From positions 1-64,000 of the forward strand of contig NZ_JASEFJ010000001.1 in the NCBI RefSeq assembly GCF_030019085.1: DNA of 64,000 nt. The letters run 5' to 3'. Source of the stretch: Methanoculleus sp. (GTDB lineage: Archaea; Halobacteriota; Methanomicrobia; Methanomicrobiales; Methanoculleaceae). The position numbers were made by a program, and so were the translations under genes. Positions within the stretch are counted from its first letter, which is position 1; each line of letters begins with the position of its first letter. This document shows positions 45,449-54,162 of this stretch, piece by piece. The notes under the pieces were generated by a model, which saw nothing but the letters and a program-made list of their open reading frames with translations, had not been told where the DNA came from and did no database searches.

Positions 45449-46258
45449 GTGTTTCGGCACGCGGGGCGTGTGCGGTTTTCAAGAGGGGTTCTAACCCTCT
45501 TCGTCGCCGCCTTTCTTGTGCTATTCACCCTCTTTGTCACCCTGCCGGTCGTATCACTCTTCCTGCGGATATCGCCGGAAGCCTTCTTCCGTTCTCTCGC
45601 CGAACCGGTGGTGATCGACGCTCTCTCCCTCTCCCTCACCACCGCTACGGCAAGCACGGCGATCGTCGTCTTATTCGGGACGCCGCTTGCCCTGGTGAAC
45701 GCCCGACACGAATACCCCGGGAGGGCACTTGTCGATACCCTTACCGATCTCCCTATCGTCCTGCCGCCTGCAGTGGCGGGCATCGCGCTCCTGATGGCGT
45801 TTGGACGCCGGGGCGTGGTCGGGCAGTATCTCAATGAGTTTGGTATATCCATTGCCTTCACCACGGTTGCGGTTATCCTGGCACAGGTATTTGTCGCATC
45901 GCCGTTCTACATCAGGCAGGCGCGGGCGAGTTTCGAGGCGGTCGACCGCATATATGAGGATGCAGCACGGACGCTTGGCGCCTCCCCGCCTACCGTCGCC
46001 ATCAGGGTCACCATCCCGCTTGCGTGGGGTGGCCTCGTCTCCGGTGCGATACTCTCGTTTGCCCGTGCACTCGGGGAGTTCGGCGCTACGATCATGTTTG
46101 CCGGGAACTTCCAGGGTCGGACGCGGACGATGCCGCTTGCCATCTACACAACGATGCAGGGTGACCTGGATGCGGCAATCAGTCTTGCGATCATCCTGGT
46201 CATGATATCGTTCGTGGTTATCGCTGCGGTGAAGGTCATCACCCGGAGGAAGTTCTGA
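45449..46258 (+). CDS. modB: Molybdate/tungstate ABC transporter, permease
   Basis: 269 residues from GTG 45449, right after the modA stop. About six membrane helices and the EAA loop EDAARTLGASPPTVAIRVTIPLAWGG (about residues 170-195) that docks the ATPase. A later GTG (45470) is possible. The modB stop overlaps the modC ATG (TGATG). Confidence 0.92.
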   Translation: MFRHAGRVRFSRGVLTLFVAAFLVLFTLFVTLPVVSLFLRISPEAFFRSLAEPVVIDALSLSLTTATASTAIVVLFGTPLALVNARHEYPGRALVDTLTDLPIVLPPAVAGIALLMAFGRRGVVGQYLNEFGISIAFTTVAVILAQVFVASPFYIRQARASFEAVDRIYEDAARTLGASPPTVAIRVTIPLAWGGLVSGAILSFARALGEFGATIMFAGNFQGRTRTMPLAIYTTMQGDLDAAISLAIILVMISFVVIAAVKVITRRKF

Positions 46259-46968
46259 TGCTCGCATTTCGTGCAGTCCGACAACTCCGCGATTTCGTCC
46301 TTGATCTCGCGCTATCAGTCAGGCCCGGGGAGACCCTTGTCCTGATCGGGGAGAACGGCGCGGGCAAGTCGACGGTGCTGAACCTGATCTCCGGCATCCT
46401 CACACCCGATGAGGGGGAGATCACGCTCGGTGATAAAATACTCTTCTCGAGCGAAGAGCGGATCAACGTACCGCCCGAGAGCCGGAACATCGGCCACCTC
46501 TTCCAGTCCTACGCCCTCTTCCCGCACATGACCGTTGCTGAGAACGTAGCGTTCGGTCTCCGGTGCAGAAGGCTACCAGAACCGGAGATCAAGCGCGCGG
46601 TTGCGGAGCAACTTGCGGTGATGAAGATCTCAGAACTCGCGGATATCAACGTAGGCCGACTCTCCGGTGGACAGCGACAGCGTGTAGCCCTCGCCAGGGC
46701 ACTGGTGCTCGAACCGGACCTCCTCCTGCTCGACGAACCTCTCGCCGCGGTAGACATGCGTGCCCAGAGTGCAATGCGCCGTGAACTCCGCGAGAGGATC
46801 CGGGAGACCGGTATCCCGTGCATCATCGTCACCCACAACCTGCGTGACGCCGTGGAACTCGGTGACCGTCTCTGCCTCATCGAGGATGGAAGGCTGTTTG
46901 CTGATGGCAGACCGGAAGAGGTGCTCGGAATGCGGGAAAACGGGTTTATCGCGAGTTTTGTCGGGTAG
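46258..46968 (+). CDS. modC: Molybdate/tungstate ABC transporter, ATPase
   Basis: 236 residues. Walker A GENGAGKST, signature LSGGQRQRVALARAL, Walker B LLLLDEP. It ends right after the nucleotide-binding domain, without the C-terminal MOP domains that in longer ModC proteins bind oxyanion and inhibit transport. Its 3' end overlaps the convergent ogg gene by 23 bp. Confidence 0.93.
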   Translation: MLAFRAVRQLRDFVLDLALSVRPGETLVLIGENGAGKSTVLNLISGILTPDEGEITLGDKILFSSEERINVPPESRNIGHLFQSYALFPHMTVAENVAFGLRCRRLPEPEIKRAVAEQLAVMKISELADINVGRLSGGQRQRVALARALVLEPDLLLLDEPLAAVDMRAQSAMRRELRERIRETGIPCIIVTHNLRDAVELGDRLCLIEDGRLFADGRPEEVLGMRENGFIASFVG

Positions 46969-47848
46969 CAGGGTTCAAGGCGGTGAAACCGTTTCTTGCC
47001 GGCAGCCCACTCCGCCGGACGCAGTAGAGATACTCCTGTGCATACCCGGCGTAATCCCCGAAGTATTCCCGTGCAAATTTTCGGATCCGCTCATAGACCG
47101 TAGGGGTGCATTCCCTCCCCTCAAGTTCCGGGAGGTACGCCTCTGTCATGATCCGGTGGATCCAGACATCGACCGGAAACGCCTCGAAGAAGCCGAACGC
47201 AAAGAGCAGCACGCAGTCAGCCGCCTTCGGGCCGACCCCTCGAAACCGCATCAGCGCTTCTCGGGCCTCCTCGAAAGGGAGGGCGGCGATCCGCTCCGCC
47301 CAGTCCTGGTTCTCCGCCACATACAGAGCGGCCTCCCTGACCGCGTCCGCCCGGTAACCGACCTTGCACTCCCGCAGGTCTGTGCAGGAGAGCGTTGCAA
47401 GTGCCTCAGGTTCCGGGAACGCATAAGCCCTGCCGGCAGGTCCTTCTATCGGTTTTCCGTAACGCTCTGCCATGAGGGCGATCCGTCGCTTCACCGCCGG
47501 GATGTTTGTGTTTGTGGCGCAGATGTAGGAGACCAGGCACTCCCAATGGGGTTGCCTGACCAGCCTGAGACCCATGCACTCCCTGATGGCAGCGCCGATC
47601 ACGGGATCGCGATCGATCGAGGCGAGGATGGACTGGATGTCCTGATCGAGCCTGAAGTAGTCGCTGATGAACCGCGCATCCGCTCCGGTAAAGATAAGAA
47701 GGTCACCCTCCTGCCGTATCCGGATCGCCCTCCCGGCCACGACACCATACCACCAGCCGTCCACCTCCTCCCAGCGGAACGCCTGCCCGCAGGATAGCGT
47801 CCGGTCGAGGTCAAACGGTTGGTCAGGCCGGAGCACCATCGTTCTCAT
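46946..47848 (-). CDS. ogg: 8-oxoguanine DNA glycosylase/AP lyase (Ogg1 type)
   Basis: 300 residues: N-terminal OGG_N domain (LSCGQAFRWEEVDGWW) and an HhH-GPD domain with RGVGPKAADCVLLF (catalytic Lys) and FPVDVWIHR (catalytic Asp). It removes 8-oxoguanine and nicks the abasic site. ATG 47839 (three codons in) is an alternative start. Only 24 bp downstream of nifB, so probably cotranscribed with it. Confidence 0.93.
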   Translation of the reverse strand: MRTMVLRPDQPFDLDRTLSCGQAFRWEEVDGWWYGVVAGRAIRIRQEGDLLIFTGADARFISDYFRLDQDIQSILASIDRDPVIGAAIRECMGLRLVRQPHWECLVSYICATNTNIPAVKRRIALMAERYGKPIEGPAGRAYAFPEPEALATLSCTDLRECKVGYRADAVREAALYVAENQDWAERIAALPFEEAREALMRFRGVGPKAADCVLLFAFGFFEAFPVDVWIHRIMTEAYLPELEGRECTPTVYERIRKFAREYFGDYAGYAQEYLYCVRRSGLPARNGFTALNPATRQNSR

Positions 47849-47871
47849 AGCCGGCTGGGAAAAAGAGTCGG

Positions 47872-48783
47872 TTATTCGCTCTTCTCATCCTTCGTCTGCT
47901 GGTAGACACAGGACTGGACGTCCTGGCCGAGTTTCCCGATCGCGTCCGCCCTGCAGCGGGCACAGTGGCGCATCTGTTTGATGTAGGGAGCACACCGGTC
48001 CTGCATCTCTCGTTTCTCTGTCGGTGTTGGAGGATTGATATTGGCGAACTTATACTGCGGGATGAGCGGTATGACGTTGAAGGTGAACGCTCCCATCTCC
48101 CCGACCTTCTTTGCTATCTCCGGGATATGCTCGTCATTAATCCCCGGGATGTAGACGGTGTTGATCTTTACAAACATCTTCCTTGCAACAGCCATCTCGA
48201 TTCCGCGGAGTTGCCGGGAAAGCAGGAGTTCAGCCGCCTCGCGGCCGTGATACCTCTTACCCTCATACTCTACCCAGGAGTAGATCTTCTCCCCGATCTC
48301 CGGATCGACGGCGTTGAGCGTCACCGTAACGTTCCCGACATCGTATCTCTCCAGGTCATCGATCGAGTCGGGGAGCAGGAGCCCGTTCGTGCTGATGCAC
48401 ATGATCAGGTGTGGGAACTCCTCGTGGACAAGCCGCAACGTCTCAAAAGTCTCGGGGTTTGCCAGCGGTTCGCCGGGTCCCGCGATGCCGATCACCTTGA
48501 CATAGGGGTAGTCTCTGATGACTTTTCTGACCAGGTCAAGCCCCTCCTGTGGGCTGAGGACTCTGCTCGTCACCCCCGGCCGGCTCTCGTTAACGCAATC
48601 GTAGTTCCGCACGCAGTAGTTACACTGGATGTTGCATCTCGGAGCGACGGGGAGGTGACACCGCCCGAAGGCGTGGCATGCTTTATCGGAATAACAGGGA
48701 TGTTCGCTGATCTTTCGCAGTTGCTCCGGATCGTAAGGAACTTCCCTGCCCTCAACCGTCGCGGTCCGGTATTCGTCGGCCAT
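47872..48783 (-). CDS. nifB: NifB-type radical SAM protein (FeMo-cofactor core synthesis)
   Basis: 303 residues, the short methanogen form without a NifX domain. HLPVAPRCNIQCNYC gives the radical SAM cysteines C50, C54 and C57; EHPCYSDKACH (C30, C36, H37) and the C-terminal RHCARCRADAIG supply ligands of the accessory clusters. NifB builds the carbide-containing [8Fe-9S-C] precursor. No nifHDK genes are in the window; the molybdate transporter is 0.9 kb away. A TATA box (GTATATAACC) lies about 25-35 bp before the ATG. Confidence 0.9.
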   Translation of the reverse strand: MADEYRTATVEGREVPYDPEQLRKISEHPCYSDKACHAFGRCHLPVAPRCNIQCNYCVRNYDCVNESRPGVTSRVLSPQEGLDLVRKVIRDYPYVKVIGIAGPGEPLANPETFETLRLVHEEFPHLIMCISTNGLLLPDSIDDLERYDVGNVTVTLNAVDPEIGEKIYSWVEYEGKRYHGREAAELLLSRQLRGIEMAVARKMFVKINTVYIPGINDEHIPEIAKKVGEMGAFTFNVIPLIPQYKFANINPPTPTEKREMQDRCAPYIKQMRHCARCRADAIGKLGQDVQSCVYQQTKDEKSE

Positions 48784-48806
48784 ATGATATGATCTCTGTG
48801 GCCGTG

Positions 48807-48816
48807 GGTTATATAC
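48807..48816 (-). promoter_or_regulatory. TATA box for nifB
   Basis: GTATATAACC on the minus strand predicts transcription from about 48786-48788, giving an almost leaderless nifB (then ogg) mRNA. Confidence 0.5.
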
Positions 48817-48844
48817 TGATGGTTGCTGTCACTCTGGACCCGGG

Positions 48845-50857
48845 TCAGGCCGCCTCCCCGGCATCAAGTGGCAACCGTTCTGCACCATCTCCCCGTGTTC
48901 TGTTTTCCATCTCCATCCCAAACCGCTCCTCTGCGGTTTTGAGGATCCGACCGAGCATCGCGGTGTATGAGAGGCCCGCATACTTTGCCATCTTTGCAAG
49001 ATGACCATCCCAGCACCACCCCGGGTTCGGGTTGACCTCCAGGAGTTTCGGGTTGCCCTGAGCATCGAGACGCCAGTCGAACCGGCAGTAGTCGCGGCAC
49101 TCAAGACGCTCGAAGAGTGCGATGCAACACCTCACGATCAGTTTCTCGGTGTCCTCCGGTAGATCCGCGGGTTTCGATGTGATCTTCCAGTAAGGTGAGT
49201 CCGGTAGCCATTTTGCCTCGTAGCCGCATATTCGTGGAAGTTCGGGTGGCAGCGCGGAGTAGTCCTCTTCGATGATGGGAAGCACCGTGCATGGTCCTGG
49301 CGGGTTCCCGATGATCCCGACGCTTATATCCTTACCGGTGAGGAACTCCTCGAGAAGGAGCGAGCGGTCGTAGCCGAGCGTTGCTCGCATGGAGTTAATG
49401 ATATTGGAGATCTCTTCGATGGTGTGGGCGATACTCTTTGCGGTAATGCCGTATGAGGAGTCACCCGTGTTCGGTTTGACGATCACCGGGAAATTCACCC
49501 CAACCTCGTAGGTGCGGTCACCCGGTGCGATAAAACAGGCCTCCGGCACCGGTATTCCCATCTCCTTTGCGATCCCGCGGACGAGCGATTTATCGTAGCA
49601 GAAGGCGAGCGACTGCGGCCCTGCTCCCGTATAGGGGAGGTCCAGCATCTCAAGAAGCGCCGGCACGTGGAGTTCCCGGCGAGGGTCGTTGTTGAAACCC
49701 TCGTCGCAGAGGTTGAGGACATAGTCCACCCGTCCTTTCAGCCTCAGGAGATCACGGATAAGCGTATCGTGCTTGCATAGGTAGGTGAACCGGTACCCGG
49801 GCAGTTCGCGGAGGGCCGCCTTCATGCGTTCGATGGTGTAGATGTCATCGTCGTCAAAGACGCAGGCAGGTTTCAGCGGATCGGGTTTGTCCGGGTCGCC
49901 GAGTAGCACCGCTATGTGTTTTGTCCTTCCCTGCCCTCTCCCCCTCGTCGTCGACCTAGTCGTCGACCATTCTTTCCTGATCTGAGCGGTGACGATGTAT
50001 CGGCGCTCCATCATGCCGAGATCCTGGTTGCGCTCTGACTCGGTGGCGATCTCGTGGAAGGCGATCTCGGAGAAACCTGCCCGTTCCAGGAGTCTCTGGA
50101 GTGCATCCGGGGTGTAGAGACGTTCAGCGTAAAACTGGTCGGCCACAACGCCCTTCTCGACATCGGTGATAACCTCGCGGGATATCAGGCGCTGTTCATC
50201 CAGCGAGAGCGACCGTTCGCGGCAGACAAACATCCCCGTGTCGATCCACTCCCACGACCTTGGTTGAAAGTGCGCTTTGAGATACCCGCCGTCGGCAATA
50301 TCCAGCAGTAGCCGTCCCCAGGGCTTCAGAACGCGCCGGAGCTCGTTGAGGATCTGCATATCCTCATCAACGGAATCGAAGTAGCCGAAGCTGTTCCCGA
50401 GGACGAGGGCCACGTCGTAGGTGTCGTTGCGGTATGGGAGCCTCCTTGCATCCCCCTCCCGGAACCTGACCGCAAGTCCTTCCTTCTTTGCGGTCGAGCG
50501 CGCGCGCTGGATCAGGTAATGCGACCGATCAAGCCCCTCGACGTTATATCCCCTGCGCGCAAGTTCCAGGGTATGTCTGCCCTGGCCGCAGCAGAGATCA
50601 AGGATCTTATCATCGGGTTGGAGGTGCAGGATCCGGATGATCCGGTCGATCTCATTCCTGGTGATCCGGGGATCTTCGACAACGTCGCCATCGGTCTTGA
50701 GATAGAGGTTGTTGAAGATACCTCTCCACCAGTCAGGCTTTACGTAATTCTCCAGATTTGGGACAGGGCCTAGTGACCTCCTCTCCTGGTGTTTGCCCCG
50801 GCGCCTGCTATCTGGGGGTTCATCAGTGTTTGCTTCGCCGTTCATGCCGGTCAGCAT
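48845..50857 (-). CDS. Fusion of SAM-dependent methyltransferase and ATP-grasp ligase
   Basis: 670 residues. Residues about 40-290 are a class I methyltransferase (motif I LDLCCGQGRHTLEL near 87-100, DVALVLGNSFGYFDS). After a Thr/Arg/Gly-rich linker (about 295-312) comes a D-Ala-D-Ala ligase-like ATP-grasp domain (about 315-640) with FPVIVKPNTGDSSYGI, LLLEEFLTGKDISVGI and the metal-binding LLEVNPNPGWCWDG. The frame is unbroken. It suggests methylation and ATP-dependent ligation of one product, identity unknown. ATG 50845 is an alternative start. Confidence 0.85.
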   Translation of the reverse strand: MLTGMNGEANTDEPPDSRRRGKHQERRSLGPVPNLENYVKPDWWRGIFNNLYLKTDGDVVEDPRITRNEIDRIIRILHLQPDDKILDLCCGQGRHTLELARRGYNVEGLDRSHYLIQRARSTAKKEGLAVRFREGDARRLPYRNDTYDVALVLGNSFGYFDSVDEDMQILNELRRVLKPWGRLLLDIADGGYLKAHFQPRSWEWIDTGMFVCRERSLSLDEQRLISREVITDVEKGVVADQFYAERLYTPDALQRLLERAGFSEIAFHEIATESERNQDLGMMERRYIVTAQIRKEWSTTRSTTRGRGQGRTKHIAVLLGDPDKPDPLKPACVFDDDDIYTIERMKAALRELPGYRFTYLCKHDTLIRDLLRLKGRVDYVLNLCDEGFNNDPRRELHVPALLEMLDLPYTGAGPQSLAFCYDKSLVRGIAKEMGIPVPEACFIAPGDRTYEVGVNFPVIVKPNTGDSSYGITAKSIAHTIEEISNIINSMRATLGYDRSLLLEEFLTGKDISVGIIGNPPGPCTVLPIIEEDYSALPPELPRICGYEAKWLPDSPYWKITSKPADLPEDTEKLIVRCCIALFERLECRDYCRFDWRLDAQGNPKLLEVNPNPGWCWDGHLAKMAKYAGLSYTAMLGRILKTAEERFGMEMENRTRGDGAERLPLDAGEAA

Positions 50858-51149
50858 CCCCTGGTTTCTTTTCCGGAATCGGACATGTATCCTCCCGGTT
50901 TACAAAATAGAACGGTTGTAGTCTGCATACCTGGATGATCATTCGATAGGATGGTATCGATAAAAGTGTTGTGTCATGACTCCCCCTCTCCATGGAAAGA
51001 ACCCCGTAAGTGCGAGATCTCCCGCATTGTATACCCGTCAGATGCCGGGCGGCGCAGGATGGATGCGATGCCATGAATTGCCCGGGTCACATCTATATAT
51101 GCAGGCGGGTCATCAGGGTATGTGCAGATTGTCTGCATGGTTGAAGTAT

Positions 51150-51326
51150 ATGAATGAGAGATACCCCCGCAGGGGCCCAAGTTCGTTCCAGGACCGCCCT
51201 CGCGAGTTCCATAAAGCGGTCTGTTCCGACTGCGGCAAAGAGTGTGAAGTTCCTTTCAAGCCCACGGAAGGTAGGCCGGTCTACTGTCGCGACTGCCTTC
51301 CCAGGCACAGAAAACCCAGATTTTAA
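51150..51326 (+). CDS. Small CxxC zinc-ribbon protein
   Basis: 58 residues: basic N-terminus, then CSDCGKECEVPFKPTEGRPVYCRDC and a basic RHRKPRF tail. The two CxxC pairs form a zinc ribbon of a small archaeal/bacterial family; nucleic-acid binding is likely but unproven. The frame is open upstream, but ATG 51150 is the first good start after the TATA box CTATATATG (about 51092-51100). Confidence 0.75.
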   Translation: MNERYPRRGPSSFQDRPREFHKAVCSDCGKECEVPFKPTEGRPVYCRDCLPRHRKPRF

Positions 51327-51346
51327 CTTTTTTTGACCTGACCCCC

Positions 51347-52126
51347 TTAGACTACAAGTCGCCTCTTCATAAGCCTGATGGCCAGGCTGCAGAAGACCGC
51401 CGTGGCCACTGCTATCCAGGCGAGGTTAAGCAGGTTTGCCGCTGAAACCGCCTCGAGCGTGATCGCCCGGTTTATCTCGACAACATGAGTGAGCGGGAGG
51501 ACAGCCAGGGCAAAGTAGCGGACGACCTCCGGGAGGAGGTCGAGCGGGAAGAACGTCCCGGAGAAGAGGAACATAGGCGTGATGAAGAGGAATGAGGGGT
51601 AGTTCAGCGTCTCTATGCTCGGTGTGATCGCTGTGAAACACATCGCTATACCCGCAAAGAGGAGTCCTGCAAGGAACGCAAATGGGATCAGAAGCAGGGA
51701 AGAGGGCATGGTGGCAACGCCGAAGAGTATGAGCACCGGGAGCATCAGCCCGGCGTAGATCACTCCTCTCGTGGCGCCCCAGATCATCTCCCCGGCGATC
51801 ACCTCACCTATGCTGACCGGAGTTGCGATGATGGCGTCAAACGTCTTCTGGTAGTACATACGGACAAACGAGGAGTACGTGCACTCGTAGAAGGCTGAGT
51901 TCATCACCGATATCGAGACCAGGGCCGGTGCGATGAATACGGGGTAGGGAACACCGTCGACCGCCTCTATGTATGTCCCGAGCCCGAACCCCAGTGCCAG
52001 GAGGTAGAGGAGCGGTTCGATGAATGGGGGAATGAAGTTTACACGGTATGTCCTGAGGAAGGCCTCCAGGTCCCTCTGCCAGACACTTCCCACCCTCCGA
52101 ATACGCTCAAGCATATCGCCCCTCAC
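51347..52126 (-). CDS. ABC-2 type transporter permease
   Basis: 259 residues with six hydrophobic segments; matches the NodJ/DrrB ABC-2 group (YPSFLFITPMFLFSGTFFPLDLLP near the C-terminal third is typical). Overlaps the upstream ATPase gene by 4 bp (ATGA), so the two form an exporter operon. Substrate unknown; a lipid, polysaccharide or drug is usual for the family. Confidence 0.88.
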   Translation of the reverse strand: MRGDMLERIRRVGSVWQRDLEAFLRTYRVNFIPPFIEPLLYLLALGFGLGTYIEAVDGVPYPVFIAPALVSISVMNSAFYECTYSSFVRMYYQKTFDAIIATPVSIGEVIAGEMIWGATRGVIYAGLMLPVLILFGVATMPSSLLLIPFAFLAGLLFAGIAMCFTAITPSIETLNYPSFLFITPMFLFSGTFFPLDLLPEVVRYFALAVLPLTHVVEINRAITLEAVSAANLLNLAWIAVATAVFCSLAIRLMKRRLVV

Positions 52127-53037
52127 TCCCGCAGACTCCTACCCGTGAGACGCAGGAAGACGTCCTCCAGGGTTGCCGGACGGACAGTAACCGCCGCCTC
52201 GTGCCGGCAGAGATCGAGCAACTCGCCTACCAGGTCGTCGGCGCGATGATCGGTGAAGACCTGGAGCATATCGCCGGCAAGGTCATATGCCACACCGAGT
52301 TCGTCAAGGCAGGCCACTGTATTCTCTGTCCGCTCGACCTCTATGACCTCGTTTCCAGCATAATCGCGGACGATATCCGCCGGAGTGCCCTCGACCAGGA
52401 TCCTGCCATGATCCATGATCACCAGGCGGTCGCAGAGACGTTCAGCCTCGTCCAGGTAGTGGGTGGTGAGCACAAGGGTGTTCCCTTCGGCACGGAGACC
52501 CCGGAGGGTCTCCCAGATCAGGTGCCTTGCCTGCGGGTCAAGCCCGATAGTCGGTTCGTCGAGGATGAGCAGTTCAGGCTCGTTTACGAGCGCCCGGGCG
52601 ATGATCAGACGGCGTTTCATCCCGCCTGAGAGTTTCTCGATCAGGATATCCCGCTTCTCCTCAAGGCGCATGAACCTGAGGAGCCTATCCGCCCTCTCTT
52701 CTGCTAACCGCCCCGTTATGCCGAAGTAACGCGAGTAGATCAGCAGGTTCCGGTATGCCGTAAAATCCGGGTCGAGATTGTTCTCCTGTGGCACCACACC
52801 GATGCGTTTCTTGATCTCGCGCGGGTGGGTATCTACATCCATGCCAAAGACCTCCAGACTGCCGCCGCTCTTTGGGGAGATGCACTGGATCATCTTCATG
52901 GTCGTCGTCTTCCCTGCACCGTTCGGTCCGAGGAATCCGAAGACCTCCCCTTCCCTGACCCGGAACGAGACACGGTCAACCGCGACCAGGTCGCCAAACA
53001 GTTTCTCCAGGTCTTGCGCTGCGATGATCTCCTCTAT
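52123..53037 (-). CDS. ABC-2 transporter ATPase, apparent ATA start codon
   Basis: 304 residues if read from ATA 53037 (x-EEIIAAQDLEKLFG). Walker A GPNGAGKTTT, signature LSGGMKRRL, Walker B LLILDEP, and a DrrA-type C-terminal domain. The first ATG in frame (52899) lies after Walker A and would give a dead protein. No ATG, GTG or TTG occurs between Walker A and an in-frame TAG at 53041-53043. GGAGG sits 8 bases before the ATA, where ATG would be expected. Either a rare AUA start or a start-codon mutation. Confidence 0.75.
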   Translation of the reverse strand: MEEIIAAQDLEKLFGDLVAVDRVSFRVREGEVFGFLGPNGAGKTTTMKMIQCISPKSGGSLEVFGMDVDTHPREIKKRIGVVPQENNLDPDFTAYRNLLIYSRYFGITGRLAEERADRLLRFMRLEEKRDILIEKLSGGMKRRLIIARALVNEPELLILDEPTIGLDPQARHLIWETLRGLRAEGNTLVLTTHYLDEAERLCDRLVIMDHGRILVEGTPADIVRDYAGNEVIEVERTENTVACLDELGVAYDLAGDMLQVFTDHRADDLVGELLDLCRHEAAVTVRPATLEDVFLRLTGRSLRE

Positions 53038-53240
53038 CCTCTATTCCTCCATTAAGAGGTGGGGTTTTGTGGATACAACATCCTTTCGCTCTCCAACCCC
53101 GCTGGCAATGAGGGGTGCGCGGGGCCACACCCCCTCTTACTGCCGGTTGGTAGAGTAGCCTGTCGGCATCGTGATCCGCCATGGCAGGGATGCATATCCC
53201 TTTTACCGGAGAGATCGCACCACTACGCTGCAGCGATACC

Positions 53241-53660
53241 ATGAGAGATAGTGCTGTTGAGAGGGGGAGCATAATCTATCCTCCAGACACGGTGTACGTC
53301 GCTACATCGAAATGCCACGGGCGGGGAGTCTTCGCCCGCAGGGATCTCCTGGCCGGAGAGTTGATCGAGGTCTGCCCGGTGATCGTGCTCGGCGGAGCAG
53401 ATGAGCAGGAACTCCTGGATAAGACGCACCTCTTTGATTACTACTTTGAGTGGGGAGAGTTTGCTGCCGTGGCGCTTGGCTACGGTTCGTTATACAACCA
53501 CTCAACTCACGCGAACGCGAGACATGTCTGCGACGTTTATCGAGGTGAGATCCGTATATACGCTCACCGTTCCATCCGGCAGGGCGAGGAGATCACGATC
53601 AACTACGGTGGTCGGCCAGACTGCTCCGACCCGGTCTGGTTCGATGCGGTGGAGGAGTGA
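53241..53660 (+). CDS. SET-domain protein (putative protein lysine methyltransferase)
   Basis: 139 residues from ATG 53241. SKCHGRGVFARRDLLAGELIE opens the SET fold; GSLYNHSTHANARH is the NHS-type SAM-binding motif and GEEITINYGG the closing EE-x-x-x-x-Y motif. No pre/post-SET domains. It is a minimal SET protein like those with archaeal histone- or chromatin-protein methylating activity; the substrate here is unknown. Start uncertain (ATG 53181 is upstream in frame). Confidence 0.82.
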   Translation: MRDSAVERGSIIYPPDTVYVATSKCHGRGVFARRDLLAGELIEVCPVIVLGGADEQELLDKTHLFDYYFEWGEFAAVALGYGSLYNHSTHANARHVCDVYRGEIRIYAHRSIRQGEEITINYGGRPDCSDPVWFDAVEE

Positions 53661-53810
53661 GTCCGTGCGGCACAGCGCCCGGGCGATGCCGGTCTAATTG
53701 CTGGCTGTTCTGTTCTCTTGCGGAAGAACCTCAATTCTGAGGCAAAAATGGCCCCTTACGCGCGCACACGCGGTGTTACCGGGTAAAACCACTCAAAACG
53801 GTGGGAGGGA

Positions 53811-54149
53811 TCAGGATTCGGGCGGATCCTCCTCGTCTGTTCGTACCCTGCAGATCCGCTCAATCGGCAGGACAAAGATCCTGCCATCGCCCGGCCGACC
53901 GGTCCTGGCGTGTGCCCGGACGATCCTGATGATCCGCTCAACATCGGCATCCTTTACGACCATCTCGATCTTTAACTTCGGGATCAGGTCGACCGGCACT
54001 GCCTTTCCCCTGAACTGGAGGGCGATACCCTTCTGCGCCCCCCGACCCATAACCTCGCTCACGGTCATTCCGTAGATGCCTTCGCCTTCAAGCGCTGTTC
54101 TAACAGCGTTAAACATCTCGGGTCTGATGATTGCAGTGACCATCTTCAT
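53811..54149 (-). CDS. glnK: Nitrogen regulatory PII protein (GlnK)
   Basis: 112 residues. MKMVTAIIRPEMFNAVRTAL, the T-loop start RGAQKGIALQFRG and GRIFVLPIERICRVRT near the C-terminus are PII signatures. Tyr51, the uridylylation site of enteric PII, is not present in the T-loop (FRGKAVPVD). It binds ATP/ADP and 2-oxoglutarate and blocks the Amt channel. Directly downstream of amt (13-bp gap), in one transcript. Confidence 0.93.
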   Translation of the reverse strand: MKMVTAIIRPEMFNAVRTALEGEGIYGMTVSEVMGRGAQKGIALQFRGKAVPVDLIPKLKIEMVVKDADVERIIRIVRAHARTGRPGDGRIFVLPIERICRVRTDEEDPPES

Positions 54150-54162
54150 CTATGTCGTCCTC

